A stretch of DNA of 64,000 nt from Chondrilla cf. caribensis (GCA_964020155.1 OZ026565.1:2688553-2752552), one strand, 5' to 3'; counted from the stretch's first letter, positions 21,539 through 35,538 are shown. Made by a program: numbers and translations. The notes: generated from the letters alone by a model not told the origin.

Positions 21539-24500
21539 TATAATTTGTACTGGTGTTTTCATTCCACAATGTGTACTTGTATACTGTGCTTCTTGTGTAG
21601 TAGAACAGACAACATTAACTTACTAATGAAAGTTAATTTCTGATCTGTGAACCGTTTTAGAGTGAGCATGATTTTACAAGGAAGTCTGTATTAGATAAGG
21701 TATGTTTTCTGTGAATACTACGGGTAAATGTGCACGTATACTACTTGTTTTTAATTATTGATAATTTATGTAAAAAGAAGATGGCGGCTGAATCCCTTGC
21801 TTCTTGATTCGTGGATGAAAGATCAATGCCTTTATGTTGTAAGTGTAATTGTAACGGGCGTTGCGCTAGATGCAAATGCTATAAAGAAGGCCGCTCATGA
21901 ACCAATTGTCAACCATCGCATTTGAAAAAATGCAAAAACCTAAAATCATCCCCAGCTGTCATGGTGACTCGCTTGTCTTCGTCTGTCTCACTCACCTCAC
22001 CTGGGCATCTTAAATCATGGTGGGATAAGTTCAACCTCATTGGTCCTAAATTGGGCTACTGTCCAAATGCTTCAAAACGTGGCTTATAGTGAAAGAAGTG
22101 GTGTACAACAAGGCCCTTGTTACATTCCACAACAGTGAAAACCAAATCACAATGGAAGGACATCGCTGCCTTGGAGGCACACTTGGTACAACCCCCTACA
22201 CAGACATGTATACGAAGGCAAAGGTAGCATTGTGGACAAAAGAGCTTGTAAATCTATCAGATGTTGCTATCTCTCAACCACATTCAGCATATGCATCACA
22301 GCTAGCCTAATGAAGGAGGTATGTAAAGGAGATGGAATTGAACCTTCGGTCCAACCATTGACCAATGAAGTCCTTTCCCTGAGATCCGCCAACGGAGAAG
22401 ATGGGGCAAGACTAGACATAGTGGCACAAGATTTTTGGGGGTACCAAGCAACGTGCATTTTTGATGCAAGGGTCTTCAACCCATTAGCACCAACTTTTTG
22501 TACCACTGCCCCTCCAGCACTCTACCGCCAGAAGGAACAGGAAAAGAGGAGGATGTATGAAGAGAGAATTAGAGAGTTGGAACAGGGGTCACGTACCCCA
22601 CTAGTTTTCTCCACATCAGGGGGAATGGGTCCCGCATTGGAGGTAGTCTATAAGAAGCTTACATCAGTGATAGCAGTCCATCAGAAGAAGTGCTACTCAA
22701 CTACCATCACTTTTATTAGATGCCGGCTTGCCTACTCATTCCTGAGATCAGCAGTAATGTGCATACTTGGATGCAGATCCTCACACCGATCTAAACCTGC
22801 AGATTGACAACTTGGAAGTTGCTTCAAGCGAGGCACAATTGACTCAAGATTATTAACTTGCATTCAATACGTGTGATTCTTCGAATTATACTATTAGTTG
22901 ATTTAATGTTTATTGATATTTAAAAAAAAGATTCTACAATGATATTATGTGTAAAATGATGAGTTATGTTTTATTTTGCTTTACTGTCTTACACTGTGAG
23001 TTTAAATGATGATTCCAAAGGTTTACCGATTTTTGTTGTGTATTTCACATAAATCACATGTACATATGTAGATTGTCTGCCTGTATAGTTATATGATGTA
23101 TTACTGTATGTATTATCTTCCTCCCTGAATTTTCTTGATATCTGATATATACAGATGGTTGATTGACAGTCTTTTGTCAACTTTTAAATGTCTTTGTATA
23201 TTTAGAGGTACACTAGTTGTATACTCAGTCCTACATGTTAGCTCACCATACAATCTTGTTGTTTGACTTTCATTAGTTTGTATTTATTAGGTTCAAAGAG
23301 TGGTTGCATTGTGTTCCATATGTCGCAAGGGAAAAGCTGCTAATAGTACAGGAATTCCTGAAGAACTCATTCAGTGTAGCAGGTGCCATTGTAAAAGTAC
23401 GTAAGTTCTCAAAGTACATAGACAGAATTATCCTAAATTAGGATATCTTGTTATATGTACTTGATTTAGGTTTGGGGCTTATAAGATTTGAAAGATATTA
23501 AAGTTTTCAGGATTTTGAGTAGTTATGAATTTTCTTTTGTTTTTATTTGCTGCTTTGTAAATATTCCTCTATTGTAATATGTGTATAGTCATATTTATGG
23601 TAGTAGTGCACACATGCAGTCATCTATGTTTGCCAGTCATCTGACTGTATTGTCTATCTGTAAGCAGTTTCATTAAGAAAGGGTTTCTGAAGAAATCCTT
23701 TATTTATTTGGTCAATCAAGTATACATATTGATCTTGCATACTTCACCTCCAACAATTTAGATCACCCATCATGTTTAGGGATATCCAGCACCTGTATTT
23801 CCTCTATTACACTGTATCCTTGGGAGTGTAATGACTGCAAATTGTGTTGGATATGCAAAAAAACGGAAAATGAAGACCAGGTACGTATGTATAGTTTGAT
23901 GGTCAGTCATAATATGACATACTTAAAATGCCATCAAATTAGCTGGCATAAATTTTCTGATCACTTATGTATGGCTAATCGCTCAATCATTTCTATGTAT
24001 GTACTTCAAAATTTGAACTCTAGCAATACTTTATTTCGTATGATATATACTGTAATATAATGCTGGGAATCAGCTGTAATAATCAAATTGATTATCAGTG
24101 CATAGTAACTGATTGAACAATTGATTAATCACTGGAAGTGGGCACAACTGGAAACTATTCTCAACTTATTAGACTGAGTAGTCATCCAATAGATGTGATG
24201 TGGAGTCTTCGGAGTCCGAACCCATGGTGTGAAGGCTCTGGTAATGATGTGGGGGAGGGGCTTGCTGTTTTATTTACTTAATTACTTCCTATGATCAATC
24301 AATTTGCTTGTACTTTTAATGATAATCAGATTGGAAGTGAAAATCGATCGATTAATCAATTGCTCGTTCCATCACTAGTATATTCGTACGTATGTTTGTG
24401 GCCACAAATACATACTTAAGTACACGCACACTTTTGACTATAGCTTCATCCTGTACTTGTTCTTGGATGTGTGTCAGAGCGTATATGCAAAGATTAACAC

Positions 24501-26117
24501 TTACCATACTCTTCTTCCAACCTTTTCTTTCCACCAGACAAAGATAGTGGATGTTGCTGTGGGAGAAGGGTAATTCAATGAGATTTATAATGGAATTGAT
24601 TGATTAATCGATTAATCATACCTAAACCTCCAAACATTTTTACCACTAAACCTTATGGTTATACTGCAATACATTATGTATATGCATGTGTTGATTACTT
24701 TCGTAATTGAACAGGTGATCTTGTGTGATGAGTGTGACCGGGGCTACCATTCATTCTGTGTTGGTTTAGAAGACATCCCCTCTGGTAAGTTATGTTTACT
24801 GTATCATTTGCAGCCTGTGTGCTATGTGAATATGTTTAATAACTACAGTGCTCCGTGCTTATTAGGGTATGTGAGTTTTGTAAAGCTTTATACTCCATCC
24901 AGTAGTAAAGCCCCTCTCTAGAATGAAATTGGCTAATGGTTTCACAACTGTTGCTATAAGGAGATTTTCGCATATAGTAGTATGTTTTTATCATTAAAAG
25001 TTCTACTAAATGTCTTCCTGAACTCTTGCATTTGACAGCATGCACTCTACATTACTTTGGGTGCTATGCATACAAACATTTAGCATGTTTCTGGCTACTC
25101 CTTTGGCTAATTGTCTACAGAATGATGTAGCTTATGATAACTGTCATGTCTAGCAGTAGGGCAGATAACAACTTGGCATCTGTCAGTAATGCTTTCAAAA
25201 CCTTTTTAAAAATTGACGTTGATCTAGTTTTAACATCAGTAATAATGAATCCGTTAAAATACATCTTGTTGTATGCATGTGTAATATGCCATTAAGCATT
25301 AGTAGGTAGCATAGTGGTCTAAGGTGATAAGGTAAACCAATCAATAAATAGGTATTTGACATGAGAGGTGGATATCAACAAAGTGCTGTCAGAGGTGTAA
25401 GCGACTGCAGTAGTATATTAACATGTGCACTGTGATGGGTGTTGCCCCATTTAAATTTGAGTTTTGTCTAAATACTGTAAACATAGAGGGCAGAGTGTTT
25501 CATGTCATTTTTTACCAAGACCAAATTCAGTAGGGAAAGAATGTGTTTTGCCTAGACATCTCTTATCATGACTCAGTGGTGTTGTCACCCAACAGGGCAG
25601 GTGTTATGGATTGTCCACCCCACCCCCATTCCCTATCCTGAACCCGTCTGGGACAGTTATGACCTGTTTGCAAGACGTAATCATATTATGCCTGTCTTTG
25701 TGCTAACGTACTGATCCAAACCTTCTATATATATATATATATATATATATACTATAAGCTAATCACTTTATTTTCCTTGGTGAAAGAATGTTCTGGTAAG
25801 GTCTAGGTCTACCATTTTGTCCCAGGACCTGTCAAGTTATCTTTGAAGGTACAACCACAAACTTGCAAGTATTGGTGGATTAAAAGTAACCACAAAGTTC
25901 CTATTTATATACACTGAATTCCCATGTTATAAATGTATCAAATTCTCTCCCAGAAAAATGGCATAACCAACTACTACCTTTTATGCCATCTAAGTGATTT
26001 GGGCTCACTTCTTATGATTATTATTGCTTGTTGCTCGAATCCTGCTTGTGGTGGAATTTCATGTGTAATTCTAATTTTGTTGATCTAGGTCAGTGGTTGT
26101 GTGATATTTGCAGCTAA
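19395..26117 (+). CDS. PHF10: PHF10/BAF45A-like PBAF chromatin-remodelling subunit
   Basis: Nine exons: 19395-19572, 19760-19995, 20059-20175, 21043-21384, 21661-21699, 23291-23396, 23762-23880, 24715-24784 and 26089-26117. They join in frame to 411 residues. Residues 20-175 match the SAY region of PHF10/SAYP ([48 protein letters not shown]). Residues 312-365 and 368-410 are two PHD fingers with all C4HC3 ligands (CSIC, CSRC, HPSC, WECNDC; CWIC, CDEC, YHSFC, WLCDIC). The protein stops one residue after the second PHD. The family is the BAF45 subunit of SWI/SNF (PBAF) and reads histone H3 tails. The middle (178-304) is proline/serine-rich and poorly conserved. A TE relic sits in intron 5. Confidence 0.94.
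21436..21538. repeat. (TG)n microsatellite in PHF10 intron 4
   Basis: Mostly uninterrupted TG with a TGCG-rich patch near 21463-21480. It begins about 50 bp after the exon 4 donor. Confidence 0.97.
21790..22810 (+). mobile_element. Internally deleted retroelement relic with nuclease-like C-terminus
   Basis: Fragments in order: a cysteine motif [16 protein letters not shown] (about 21840-21895), [12 protein letters not shown] (about 22045-22080), [30 protein letters not shown] (about 22155-22215), then [23 protein letters not shown] and [12 protein letters not shown] (about 22335-22485), and [17 protein letters not shown]. This follows a metazoan retroelement polyprotein, but the RT core between the cysteine motif and GPKLGY is missing, as is a segment before the LTNE block. 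The last domain resembles a PD-(D/E)XK fold. A second relic of the same family lies at 42640-43340. Confidence 0.65.
22232..22806 (+). pseudogene. C-terminal nuclease-like domain of retroelement relic
   Basis: A 191-codon open frame lacking a start of its own. Two acidic positions, LDI and FDARV, are spaced as in PD-(D/E)XK nucleases, and the frame continues through [14 protein letters not shown] and a basic tail rich in SRR/RSS. Function is inferred from pattern only. The open frame probably reflects recent insertion, since upstream parts carry stops. Confidence 0.5.
24059..24380. mobile_element. MITE-like element, family 1 copy 2
   Basis: Same orientation as 13198-13563 and colinear with it: TGCTGGGAATCAGCTG, TTATTAGACT, AGTCATCCAATAGATG, TTACTTCCTATGATCAATC. 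It sits in intron 7 of PHF10. A short ATTGATTAATCGATTAATC remnant at about 24597-24620 may be a further fragment. Confidence 0.75.
24785..26088. other. Last PHF10 intron, nothing recognised
   Basis: A 1.3-kb intron with a short (TA)n run at about 25728-25750 and no reading frame of note. Confidence 0.5.
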
Positions 26118-26592
26118 CTTACACCTTCATTTACTCACTGCTTACCATTGAAAACTTTTCTATTTACTCCTTACTTTCAACGTGTGACTATGCATGTTGT
26201 GAATTGTGCTGTATGGTTATTGCTTTATAATTGTAGTGTGAATCAGATTCTATGGTTTGGTTATAAATAATCTCAGTATAATAATATGATGTCGCTTTTT
26301 GTGTGTGGCCATGGATCATCAACATCTATGGTCTTAAAATTGATGATTGCATGATGATTTATGTGATTGGGTTCACTTAACGCGAATGTATACTAGCGAC
26401 AGCTTATGGAGAATACGTGGTATGGTGACCGAATACCTCTCGGCCACCTTACTGGATAATGGCACGCTTACTCATCATAGTGAGAACAGCTTGTAGTTCC
26501 TGCATTCCTGCAATTCCTGAGATACTAGTGGTGTGGTGTCGTGCGTACGATTGTACAGTGTACAGTACATTGAATAACCACTTTGAAGGAAG
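26118..26592. promoter_or_regulatory. Intergenic region upstream of the CELSR-like gene
   Basis: The 475 bp between the PHF10 stop and the receptor ATG must hold the PHF10 3' end and the receptor promoter. No specific motif was confidently identified. Confidence 0.35.
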
Positions 26593-29500
26593 ATGATCTG
26601 GTGTGTGGTGTTAGCGTTTGCTTCTCTAGTTCCTCGCCTTCACCCTGTTCTCGCTAACCGCCCTCCGGTTTTCGTTCAGGATGTCTACATAGTCAACGTT
26701 GCGGAAGATGTTCCCGTTGGTACAGGGCTGATTAACATTACAGCTACTGACTCCGACAGTGGTATAAATGGCATTTTGTCTTACCGTCTGGAAGCATCTG
26801 TCGTAGAAAGCCTGGCTGATTTCGCGATCCATTCGAAAACAGGTGAGCTCATTGCGAATAGACCTCTCGACCGAGAGAGTATCTCTAGTTATCGTCTGAC
26901 CGTCATTGTGAGAGACGGGGGAAATGAAGAACATAGAACGCAGGTTGCTGTAAACGTTGGCGACGTGAATGATAACGCACCGGCCTTTCCCACATCGAAG
27001 TACGCATTCAGTTTGAGTGAAGGAGAAAAATCCCGAGTTGGCCTGAAGGTCATCGATATCAGGGCTTCTGATCCGGATGACAGTAATAATGGAACAGTAC
27101 GTTATCGCTTCGTTAGGAATCCTTTCGATTTGTTTCTAATCTATGAACGAACCGGCTCCATACTTGTTCGTAACGAAATAGATAGAGAACGCCTTGGTAT
27201 GAGCAACTTAACTCTTCTGGTGGAGGCGCACGATCTCGGAGTCCCACCAATGTCATCTACTGCATCCATACACATTGATATTGTAGATGAGCCTGACACC
27301 CCACCAATATTTGACCAACTGTATTATGACGTATCAGTAAGAGAAAATTTATCTGTGGGCCAAATTATCTTAGATGTCAACGCAACTACACCAGACACCA
27401 ATGTTGTAATTGAGTATTCATTAGAGGGAGACAAAGGACCTTTTGCAATCAATCGTGTAAGTGGACAAGTTGTTACTGCAAAGCCGCTTGACTATGAAGA
27501 TCAAGCTTTTTACTATCTTGTCTTAGCAGCTACAGGACGGAAACAAGGCAATTCTTTTTCATCTGTAAAATCCATAACTAGCATCGCAGTAAACATAGCT
27601 AATGTAAATGATGAACGCCCCAGTTTCAGTAAAGTGTCATATCATTTTATTATACCAGAGGAACAACCGGGTGAATATCAAGTAGAACAAGTGAGTGCAT
27701 ATGACAGAGATGCTGGAACTTTTGGCCAATTGACATATTTTTTAACTTACATCAATGAGTCAAGTGTATCAGATGATTATCCTTTTGCCGTAAAGGAAAA
27801 CAGCGGAATTATAATTACAACTCGTCAGTTGGATTTTGAGGCTATGACAGATGAAAACAGTTATGTATTCATATTGTGGGCCACAGATGGAGGTACCCCA
27901 TCATTATCTGCTTCTACTCAAATTCACATTGTTATCAGAAATGTTGACGAACCACCTCGTTTCAGTAAGGGGCTTTATGAAAGCTCTGTCTATGAGGATG
28001 CTGAACCAGGAACAACAGTTTTAGAAGTACAGGCGTATGATTTAGACAGTGAAAGTCTGAAAATTATCTATAAATTATGGACATTTGGTAATACAGGGCT
28101 TGCTTTTGGTATAAATGAAAGTTCGGGTGTTATTTCTACACAGTTAGAATTGAACAGAGAGAGTCAAAATGTATTCCATCTCATAGTGCAAGCATCAGAT
28201 GAATCCTCATCAAACCTTTTCACTACTGCTTCAGTTAGAGTGACTATTAATGATATAAACGATAATGCTCCGAAATTCTTGAAAGAAACCTACATTTTTT
28301 CCATTTCTGAGTTATCTGATTCAGGTACCTTTGTTGGTGCTGTTGATGCCACTGATATGGACATTGGCTCTAATGGACAAATCAGTTTTTTGGCATTTAA
28401 TTTGCCATCAAATTTCTACTTTGAACCTAGTGATGGTGTTATAAGTGTCCTTATGCCTTTGGACTACGAAGAAGTTAAAGGGTATAATTTTTTTGTATGG
28501 GCAATTGATTCAGGTAACCCTCAGTTGAGCTCATCAGCTAAAGTTGCTATCACTGTCATTGATATGAACGACAACACTCCAATGTTCATTAATCCTGTTA
28601 ATAAGTCTTCTGTGCTTGAGAATCAACCACCAGATGAAGTTGTATTTGATTTATCAGTGACGGATAGAGACAGTGGTGTAAATGGTAGGGTCACAGAATT
28701 CCAAATAGTTGGAGACCATAATGCCAGGGAGGACTTTTATGTTGATAGCAATGGAGTTGTTTCCACAAGGAAAACATTGGACCGTGAGAGTGTTTCAAGC
28801 TATGTTGTATTAATCCGGGCAACTGATTCAGGGATACCTGCTCTATCCTCGGAAGTAGAAGTTTTGGTTGTGGTAAAAGATCAGCTTGATTCCATACCCA
28901 TTTTCAGAAGGCTCACATATAATACTGTTATATTTACCTTTACTCCGCGTGGGTCACCCATTGTCGAAGTTGTGGCTGAGTCCTTAGACGAACTTGGAGA
29001 CAATGTCATTCATTATGAGCTGATGAGCCACTCACCTTTGTTCTCAATTCACCCAACCAATGGCACTGTTCTATGCACTGAAGATCTTGACCCAAATGTA
29101 CTTTTTGACATGAGTTATGTTCTGGTAGTAAGCGCTTCTGTTCAGCACCTCAGTAATTCTATTAAATTTACTGTGTCCCTGAAGAAATCAGCTTGTTCCC
29201 ATAGTCAACAATATCCTCTACAATATTTTTTCAGCCATTCTTTGCTGTTCAAGGAGAATCCCTATATTTTGCTTGCTAGCCCACACCCAAACCTAGAGTC
29301 TGACTTGTTATCGTGCCAATTCTCTTTTTCAATTCATTCAAATATTACAGGGATATTAAAATACTTTAATATCAATAGCATCAATGGTATCATTCATACA
29401 TCAAGCCATCTACCATCTGGAGACTTCTCCTTGTCAATTCTTGCTCATGCATCCAGCATGAATGGGAGCTCTTCTTCAGAAATTATGCTTCACTCCAGCA
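26593..29500 (+). other. Cadherin repeat array of the CELSR-like protein
   Basis: Repeats 1-7 keep the calcium signatures (DVNDNAP, DINDNAP, DMNDNTP, DRDSGVNG, with variants such as DEPDTPP). Repeats 8-9 (residues about 768-960) have lost DxNDN and most DRD motifs. CELSR proteins have nine cadherin repeats, so the count fits. The whole array lies in one 3.9-kb exon, as in vertebrate CELSR genes, where the cadherin part is also a single large exon. Confidence 0.8.
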
Positions 29501-32500
29501 AATTAACAAGAGTCAGTATTCTGAATGGCGTTAATCTGTTCTTTCCAAAAGTTTTAGCCTCGCAGTTTGTATCACGACAGCTCATTCATGTTATCAGTGT
29601 ATTAGCAGAAATATTTGAATGCAATGTCAGTTCTATACAAGTTTTGGGCATTCAAAATGACAAAGAGAGAGATGGAACAGAAGTTTTGGTATCTATTCTT
29701 TCCCAAGGTCGCCAGTCGTACATCAAACCATGGCTTGTAGTTCATATTATCAATTCCAATCTGAAGGTTCTAAAGCAGAAACTGTCACCTTCTCCTCTCT
29801 ATGTTGGATATGATGGTTGCATTGATGCTGTATGTGATGGTAATGCCCAATGCTCTAATAGAGTTGTTTTCACAATGGAGGCTATTGTACACAAAACGTC
29901 AAAAATTGTTTTTATAGCCAATCATTTCAGAAAGTTTATATCATGTACATGTCCTCCTGGTTTTTTGAAAGAATCATTGTGCATGAAAGCAGCAAATCTA
30001 TGTGAAAGCAATCCTTGTAAATTTGGTGGAACATGTATCGAAACATTTTCAGGTTATGAGTGTAGTTGTCCACCTTTCACAAAAGGCAAGAACTGTGATA
30101 TTATCTGTCCAGAAGGTTCATGTAATCCATGTGAGTCAAACCCATGCAAGAATAATGGGAAATGTATACCATCTACAACTGGTGATCATTTTCATTGTTC
30201 CTGTCCACAATTGAACATGGGCTCATTATGTGAACTTGCCACAGTTACAATATCACCTTCTTCTCGTGTGGTATTGCCACCAGTAATGGCAAGTTTTTCC
30301 CAAGGAACACTTACCTTTCGTTTTGCTACAACGGAAAGCAATGCACTGTTGATTTACAGCAGTGGTCTGACATCAGATTCACACATGTTCGCTGTTGAGA
30401 TCGAAAACAGTCAACTACGCACTGTAGTGAAGACTTCGTCACGTAATATCATTGTAAGGAAGACATTTTCACATTCCCTTCTGAATGATGGACAATGGCA
30501 TTATGTGAATATAACTATTTTAAATAAGGTAAGCATTGTCTGTGTGCATGTGATTTGCATTATATTATACCTAATGTATTATGTATGTGCATTTTGTGCT
30601 GAGTACTTTCTTATGTTATGTACATGAACAAACACCATGCATGTAACAGTAAAACCTCACTCTATCAAGGACACACTAGAAACCTTCTAATTTATGTCCT
30701 CAATTCAAAGATTATTTACTACAATACAGCACATTTGGACACAGAATTGTTTCCTATTAACCGGAGATTCCTTATCTAGCATGTTTTAGTGTAAGTAGGT
30801 TTTACTGTATACATATGTATGTAGTATACACAGCAATTTATTTTTAAGTTTGTAAGTATTATGATACCTTTTTACAGTACGTACCATGAACATTTTGTGT
30901 AGGTGGTTGCCTTTTCTGTATCTGGATGTGCTGAGAGCAGTCCAGTGATTTTTGATCGGGATGGCAAGGTTATAGGAAGTTGTACTATATTGACCGTTAT
31001 TGACAGGTATGTGTAGTCATTAGTATCCCTACATAGTTCAAAATTATATTACTAGCTGTTGTTGAGAGCACTATAGTAGCATTTTTCTTTCATTTGCAGA
31101 CATTTGAATTTGAATGGCCCATTCTTTGTGGGTTCTATAGACCCTAGTACGAAGGGATCGCACATAACATCTTGGGAATACAGCGGTTGTTTTGATGCTC
31201 TTACAGTGAATCATGTGCTTGTAGACTTGTCCACTGCTGTAAGGCTTACCTCTGTTGACAGTGGCTGTATTCCACATGAGAGAAATGATTGCAATGATCT
31301 CCAATGCCAAACTGGGAGATGTGTGAATCTTTGGAATGGTACCAGATGCATTTGCAACCCACAAAGTCCTTGTCAGCAAGGTCAGTGATCCATGTTTGAG
31401 TAACAGAATTTAACTCAAATATTTACACTATGTACCTACCTACTACCTGAAGTGCATACCTTTTCTAGAATATCAGACTATTCAGATTACCGATGAAAGC
31501 AGTTTTGAGATTCCCATACGAGAATCCTCGGTTCATTCTATAGCAGTCAAGTTGAGAACTATTCAGCCATCCTCCTTTGTCTTACACTTGGGAAGACATT
31601 CAATGCTAGCTGTGAGTAATTTCCTGTATATTATGATGCATTCTAATCTGACTTAATATGTGACTTTTATTGGTTATATTCACAGATTCAGTTTGGTGCT
31701 GTTGTTTGGTGGAATGATGTCTTTATGATAACGTCTCCAGCATATGTTTCTGATGGAAACTGGCACACTCTATTGTTGCAACTTGACAGTAACAGAGACT
31801 GGGTTAGCTTGGATGTAGATGATGGTAGATTGACTGCTTTTTCTCACTATTCCGGTCACCTGGTCATAGATAGATTGCTATTCGGAAGTACCAGATCTCT
31901 AGTAGCATTTAAAGGTTGTTTGGCCGATGTTACAATCAATGGAATCCCTTATTCCATTGCTATTTCATCAAACTCCACTTTAAAAAGTGGCTGTTCACCC
32001 GTTGAGGATTGTACATTTAATACCTGTCCACGATCATTATCGTGCAAGATATATTTTGGCGAAACTGTATGTCACTGTTTATCGAATCTCACTACTGATT
32101 CATGTGAAGATCCATGTCATCCCAATCCATGTATTAATGGAGGAACATGCATTGTACAAGAGGATACATTCATTTGTCAATGCCCACTTTCATATGGTGG
32201 ATCAGTTTGTTCTGAGCCTTTCTGCCCTGCTTACCATCACTACAAGGAAAATGGAGTGTGCTTGCCTTGTCCATGTAGCCTGGAAGGGTCCCGTGGTCTC
32301 TGCAATGGAACCTCCACGTGCCCATGCAGAGTGAGTGAATACATGCCTAATTGTATATCACAATGTTTATCTCACAGTTGAAGTAGTTAATGTTTCATGT
32401 ATGTTGTAATTTCTACGTGCATACTGCAGAATGATGTACATGTTTACAGTGGAAGCCTGCAGTGTCAGCCTTGTATGTGTCATCATCTTGGGTCAGAACA

Positions 32501-35500
32501 TGCTATTTGCAACAAGCAAACTGGCGTCTGCCAATGTAAGACACACGTAGCAGGTGACAGGTGTGACAGATGTGCTCAGGGTTACTCTGGTTTGAATCAT
32601 AATGGTTGCAAACGTGAGTCCTATACTTTCTAATCACTAGCACATACTGTACAGTTTACTGTTTTGCTTGTCTTTTTCAGCTGTTACTCTTGTTAAGGGA
32701 CAAGTTCTTTTGAAGATTAATGCATTCCCTTCACTTGATCTTGAAAAGGCTGAAAGTGCTCTCTTCAAAGAGGTGAGTACATGTGAATAGATTGCACCAT
32801 TTGCATACAGTAGTGTGTGTACAGTATTTTTTTCCTTATGTATATACTAGTGCTGGGATGATTGATCTATTAATTTTCATTTCAAATCAGATTAGCAGTA
32901 ATAGTGCAAGCAAATTGATTAATCACAGTAAGTGATTAGTTGAGTAGACCCCTACCTTATTACCCAGAACCTTCTCATCATGGGTTCAATTTTGTACTTC
33001 AAGAGTATCTGAGATGTGGAAAGGACTCTATAGATTCCACATCACATCTATTGGATGACTACTCAGTTTATGGTTTATGGTTACTTAATTACTTCCTATG
33101 ATGAATCAAATAATCGATCGACTGATCTGTAATGATTCGACAATTACAGCCAATTCCCAGCACTAGCATATACTCTGTGCGTGTACATACGTACGTACAT
33201 ATGTGATGCAGAGCATGTCACTGTGTAGATCTGTTCATACATAAGCATATTTTGCAAATATACATACTGGTTCTTATTGATTATGTGCATATGTACGTAC
33301 AGTATGTGCACTTATTTATATTAACCATTTTGACACATGTAGCTGCAACTGATCTTATTAAAATTTCCATTAACATTCCATGTGGAAGTGAAAAATGTTT
33401 CAATTAGTGGAAACATCGCCAGCTATGTAGTGGGTGGATATTCTGAATACAATCGAAGGGTAACTAAAAATGAAGTGGCGGTGTTACTTGACAATGTGCT
33501 ACAACATCGTATCGTTGGAGATTTCATCATAGTACGTTATTGGTTCACAGGTTAGTCCATTTATACATGTGATTTTATTTGTACAATTATACAGGATTAA
33601 ACTCAGATGTTATTGTGTGAAAGTGTAACCATAATATTGTTTGCACATCCCACTGAGGGGACACAACTATAGGATGATGTTCGTTGTTATTGCTGCATTG
33701 TTTATTCTTGCTACACTTGTAATGCTATGGGTGACTAGGTGCTTAGGTAATCACATCATTGAAGAGTACTGTACTGGTTTTAAGAACACTGTTTATCCTG
33801 ATTATCATCTTACAACAATATTTGCAATTCATTATTATACTGTGCTTCCACTGACATGTACAATTGATACTGTGTGTTTTATTATATATAATTCCAATCA
33901 TGAGCATTATACAGAAATAAAAGTACATAAAATATGTATGCGAAGTTCACCCGAAGTTACTACTAGAAACTACTATAGTATGTTTGTCCGAATTAGCTAA
34001 CTTAAGGTTTGTTCGAAGGTAGCTCGATTTACAGTCTAAATTAGCTCGAAAGTACGTTCGAAGTTGGCAAGAAGTACGTACGTACGTTCAATGTTAGCTC
34101 GAGGTTCGAAGTTTCTTGAGCAGCGATATTCATTCTAAGTTAGCCCAAGGTTTCACGTTGCTATGGTTCTGAAGTGTTTTTATTCCTTTCCATTTCACTT
34201 CGCCAATTCGTGGACAGTCGGTCGTGTAACAGAGAGAGATTTGAAAGAGTTATGGCAGCCTTTAGCGAGTATAAACATCAATGAATTGTGTATCTTTGGC
34301 AAAACGGATACAAGGTACCGACAATTGCAAAAAATCCTGTCGACTAAGAGTAGAGGAAACCAACCAAAAGTTATCCCGAAGCTCGATCGAAGATAATCCC
34401 AGAGTACGTTCGAAGTTGGCTCGAAATACGTTCAAAGCTCTGTAGCGAGGTTCGCTTCGCAATGGAAACCCAATTTCCGCTCATGCCGTACATACATGTA
34501 TGTGATACTGTACATGGAGCACCAGTGTATGTGTATACTAGATTGTAAGTACACGAGCCTGCCAGCATGATCCAAGGGCTTATACAGTACTATGTAATGC
34601 ACTAGACATACACTAATAGTCGCTTGAATGTTTTCTATGATGAACATTTGACTGTTTAAAACTCTACCAATGTAGGTGACTGCTTGGAAGACAATCCCTG
34701 CTATCCTGGAGTCATTTGTAATTCAGATTTGCATATTAAATGTGGTTCTTGTCCATCTGGATACAATGGCTCTGGAATTACTTGTGTCCCAACTAAATCA
34801 CTTGTGAGAACCACCATTGATGTTGTAACCAATACAATTCTTGTGTTCATAACTACATACAGTATGTACCCACAAAACATGTTTTGTGAAGAGACTATCC
34901 TAGTACAAGGTGCTGTTGTAAAAGGGACTGTAAATTTAATTTTACACTTACTTAGTATAAAGTTATAATGTACAGATATTCATAATAGTATGTATGCATA
35001 GGTGAATGTATTAAACAATATATTTTTATATGTACATAGATACATACTATGCATGTGAATTTGTTGTATTGTATAAGCATGTTACATATGCTTGGTGTGT
35101 CATATTGCACACCACATTGTAATTAATAGTTTTGTATCTGTATGTCCATGCACGTGATTCTGTATTCTAATTGTATGTAGGGAACTAATGGAATTGACTC
35201 TGATTATGATACCATTTCCGATGAACATGATATTCAACCGTTTCTGTTCAATCCTGACCAGCAGCACAGAACATTGCCATCCATTCCTCACTGTCCTCCA
35301 GAAAATAGTTACAATATAACATGGTCCTTAATCCTTGTTGATTTTATGGATGTAAAACCCTGTCCAGGAAAGCATGAAGGTGTGCATATATATGTTGTTA
35401 TATCTTGTTGAACTATTATGTCTACATATGTATGAGATAGTTATATATATATATATACGTATATGCAGTTGTGTGTATTGTGGATGTTGTGTGTGTGTTG

Positions 35501-35506
35501 TGTGTA

Positions 35507-35538
<32 letters not shown>

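Noticed and set aside
26626..26934. Minus-strand 102-codon frame
   Set aside because: Antisense to the first cadherin repeat.
29995..30214. 70-codon overlapping frame starting MKAILVNLVEH
   Set aside because: It is an out-of-frame shadow of the EGF repeats of the CELSR-like protein.
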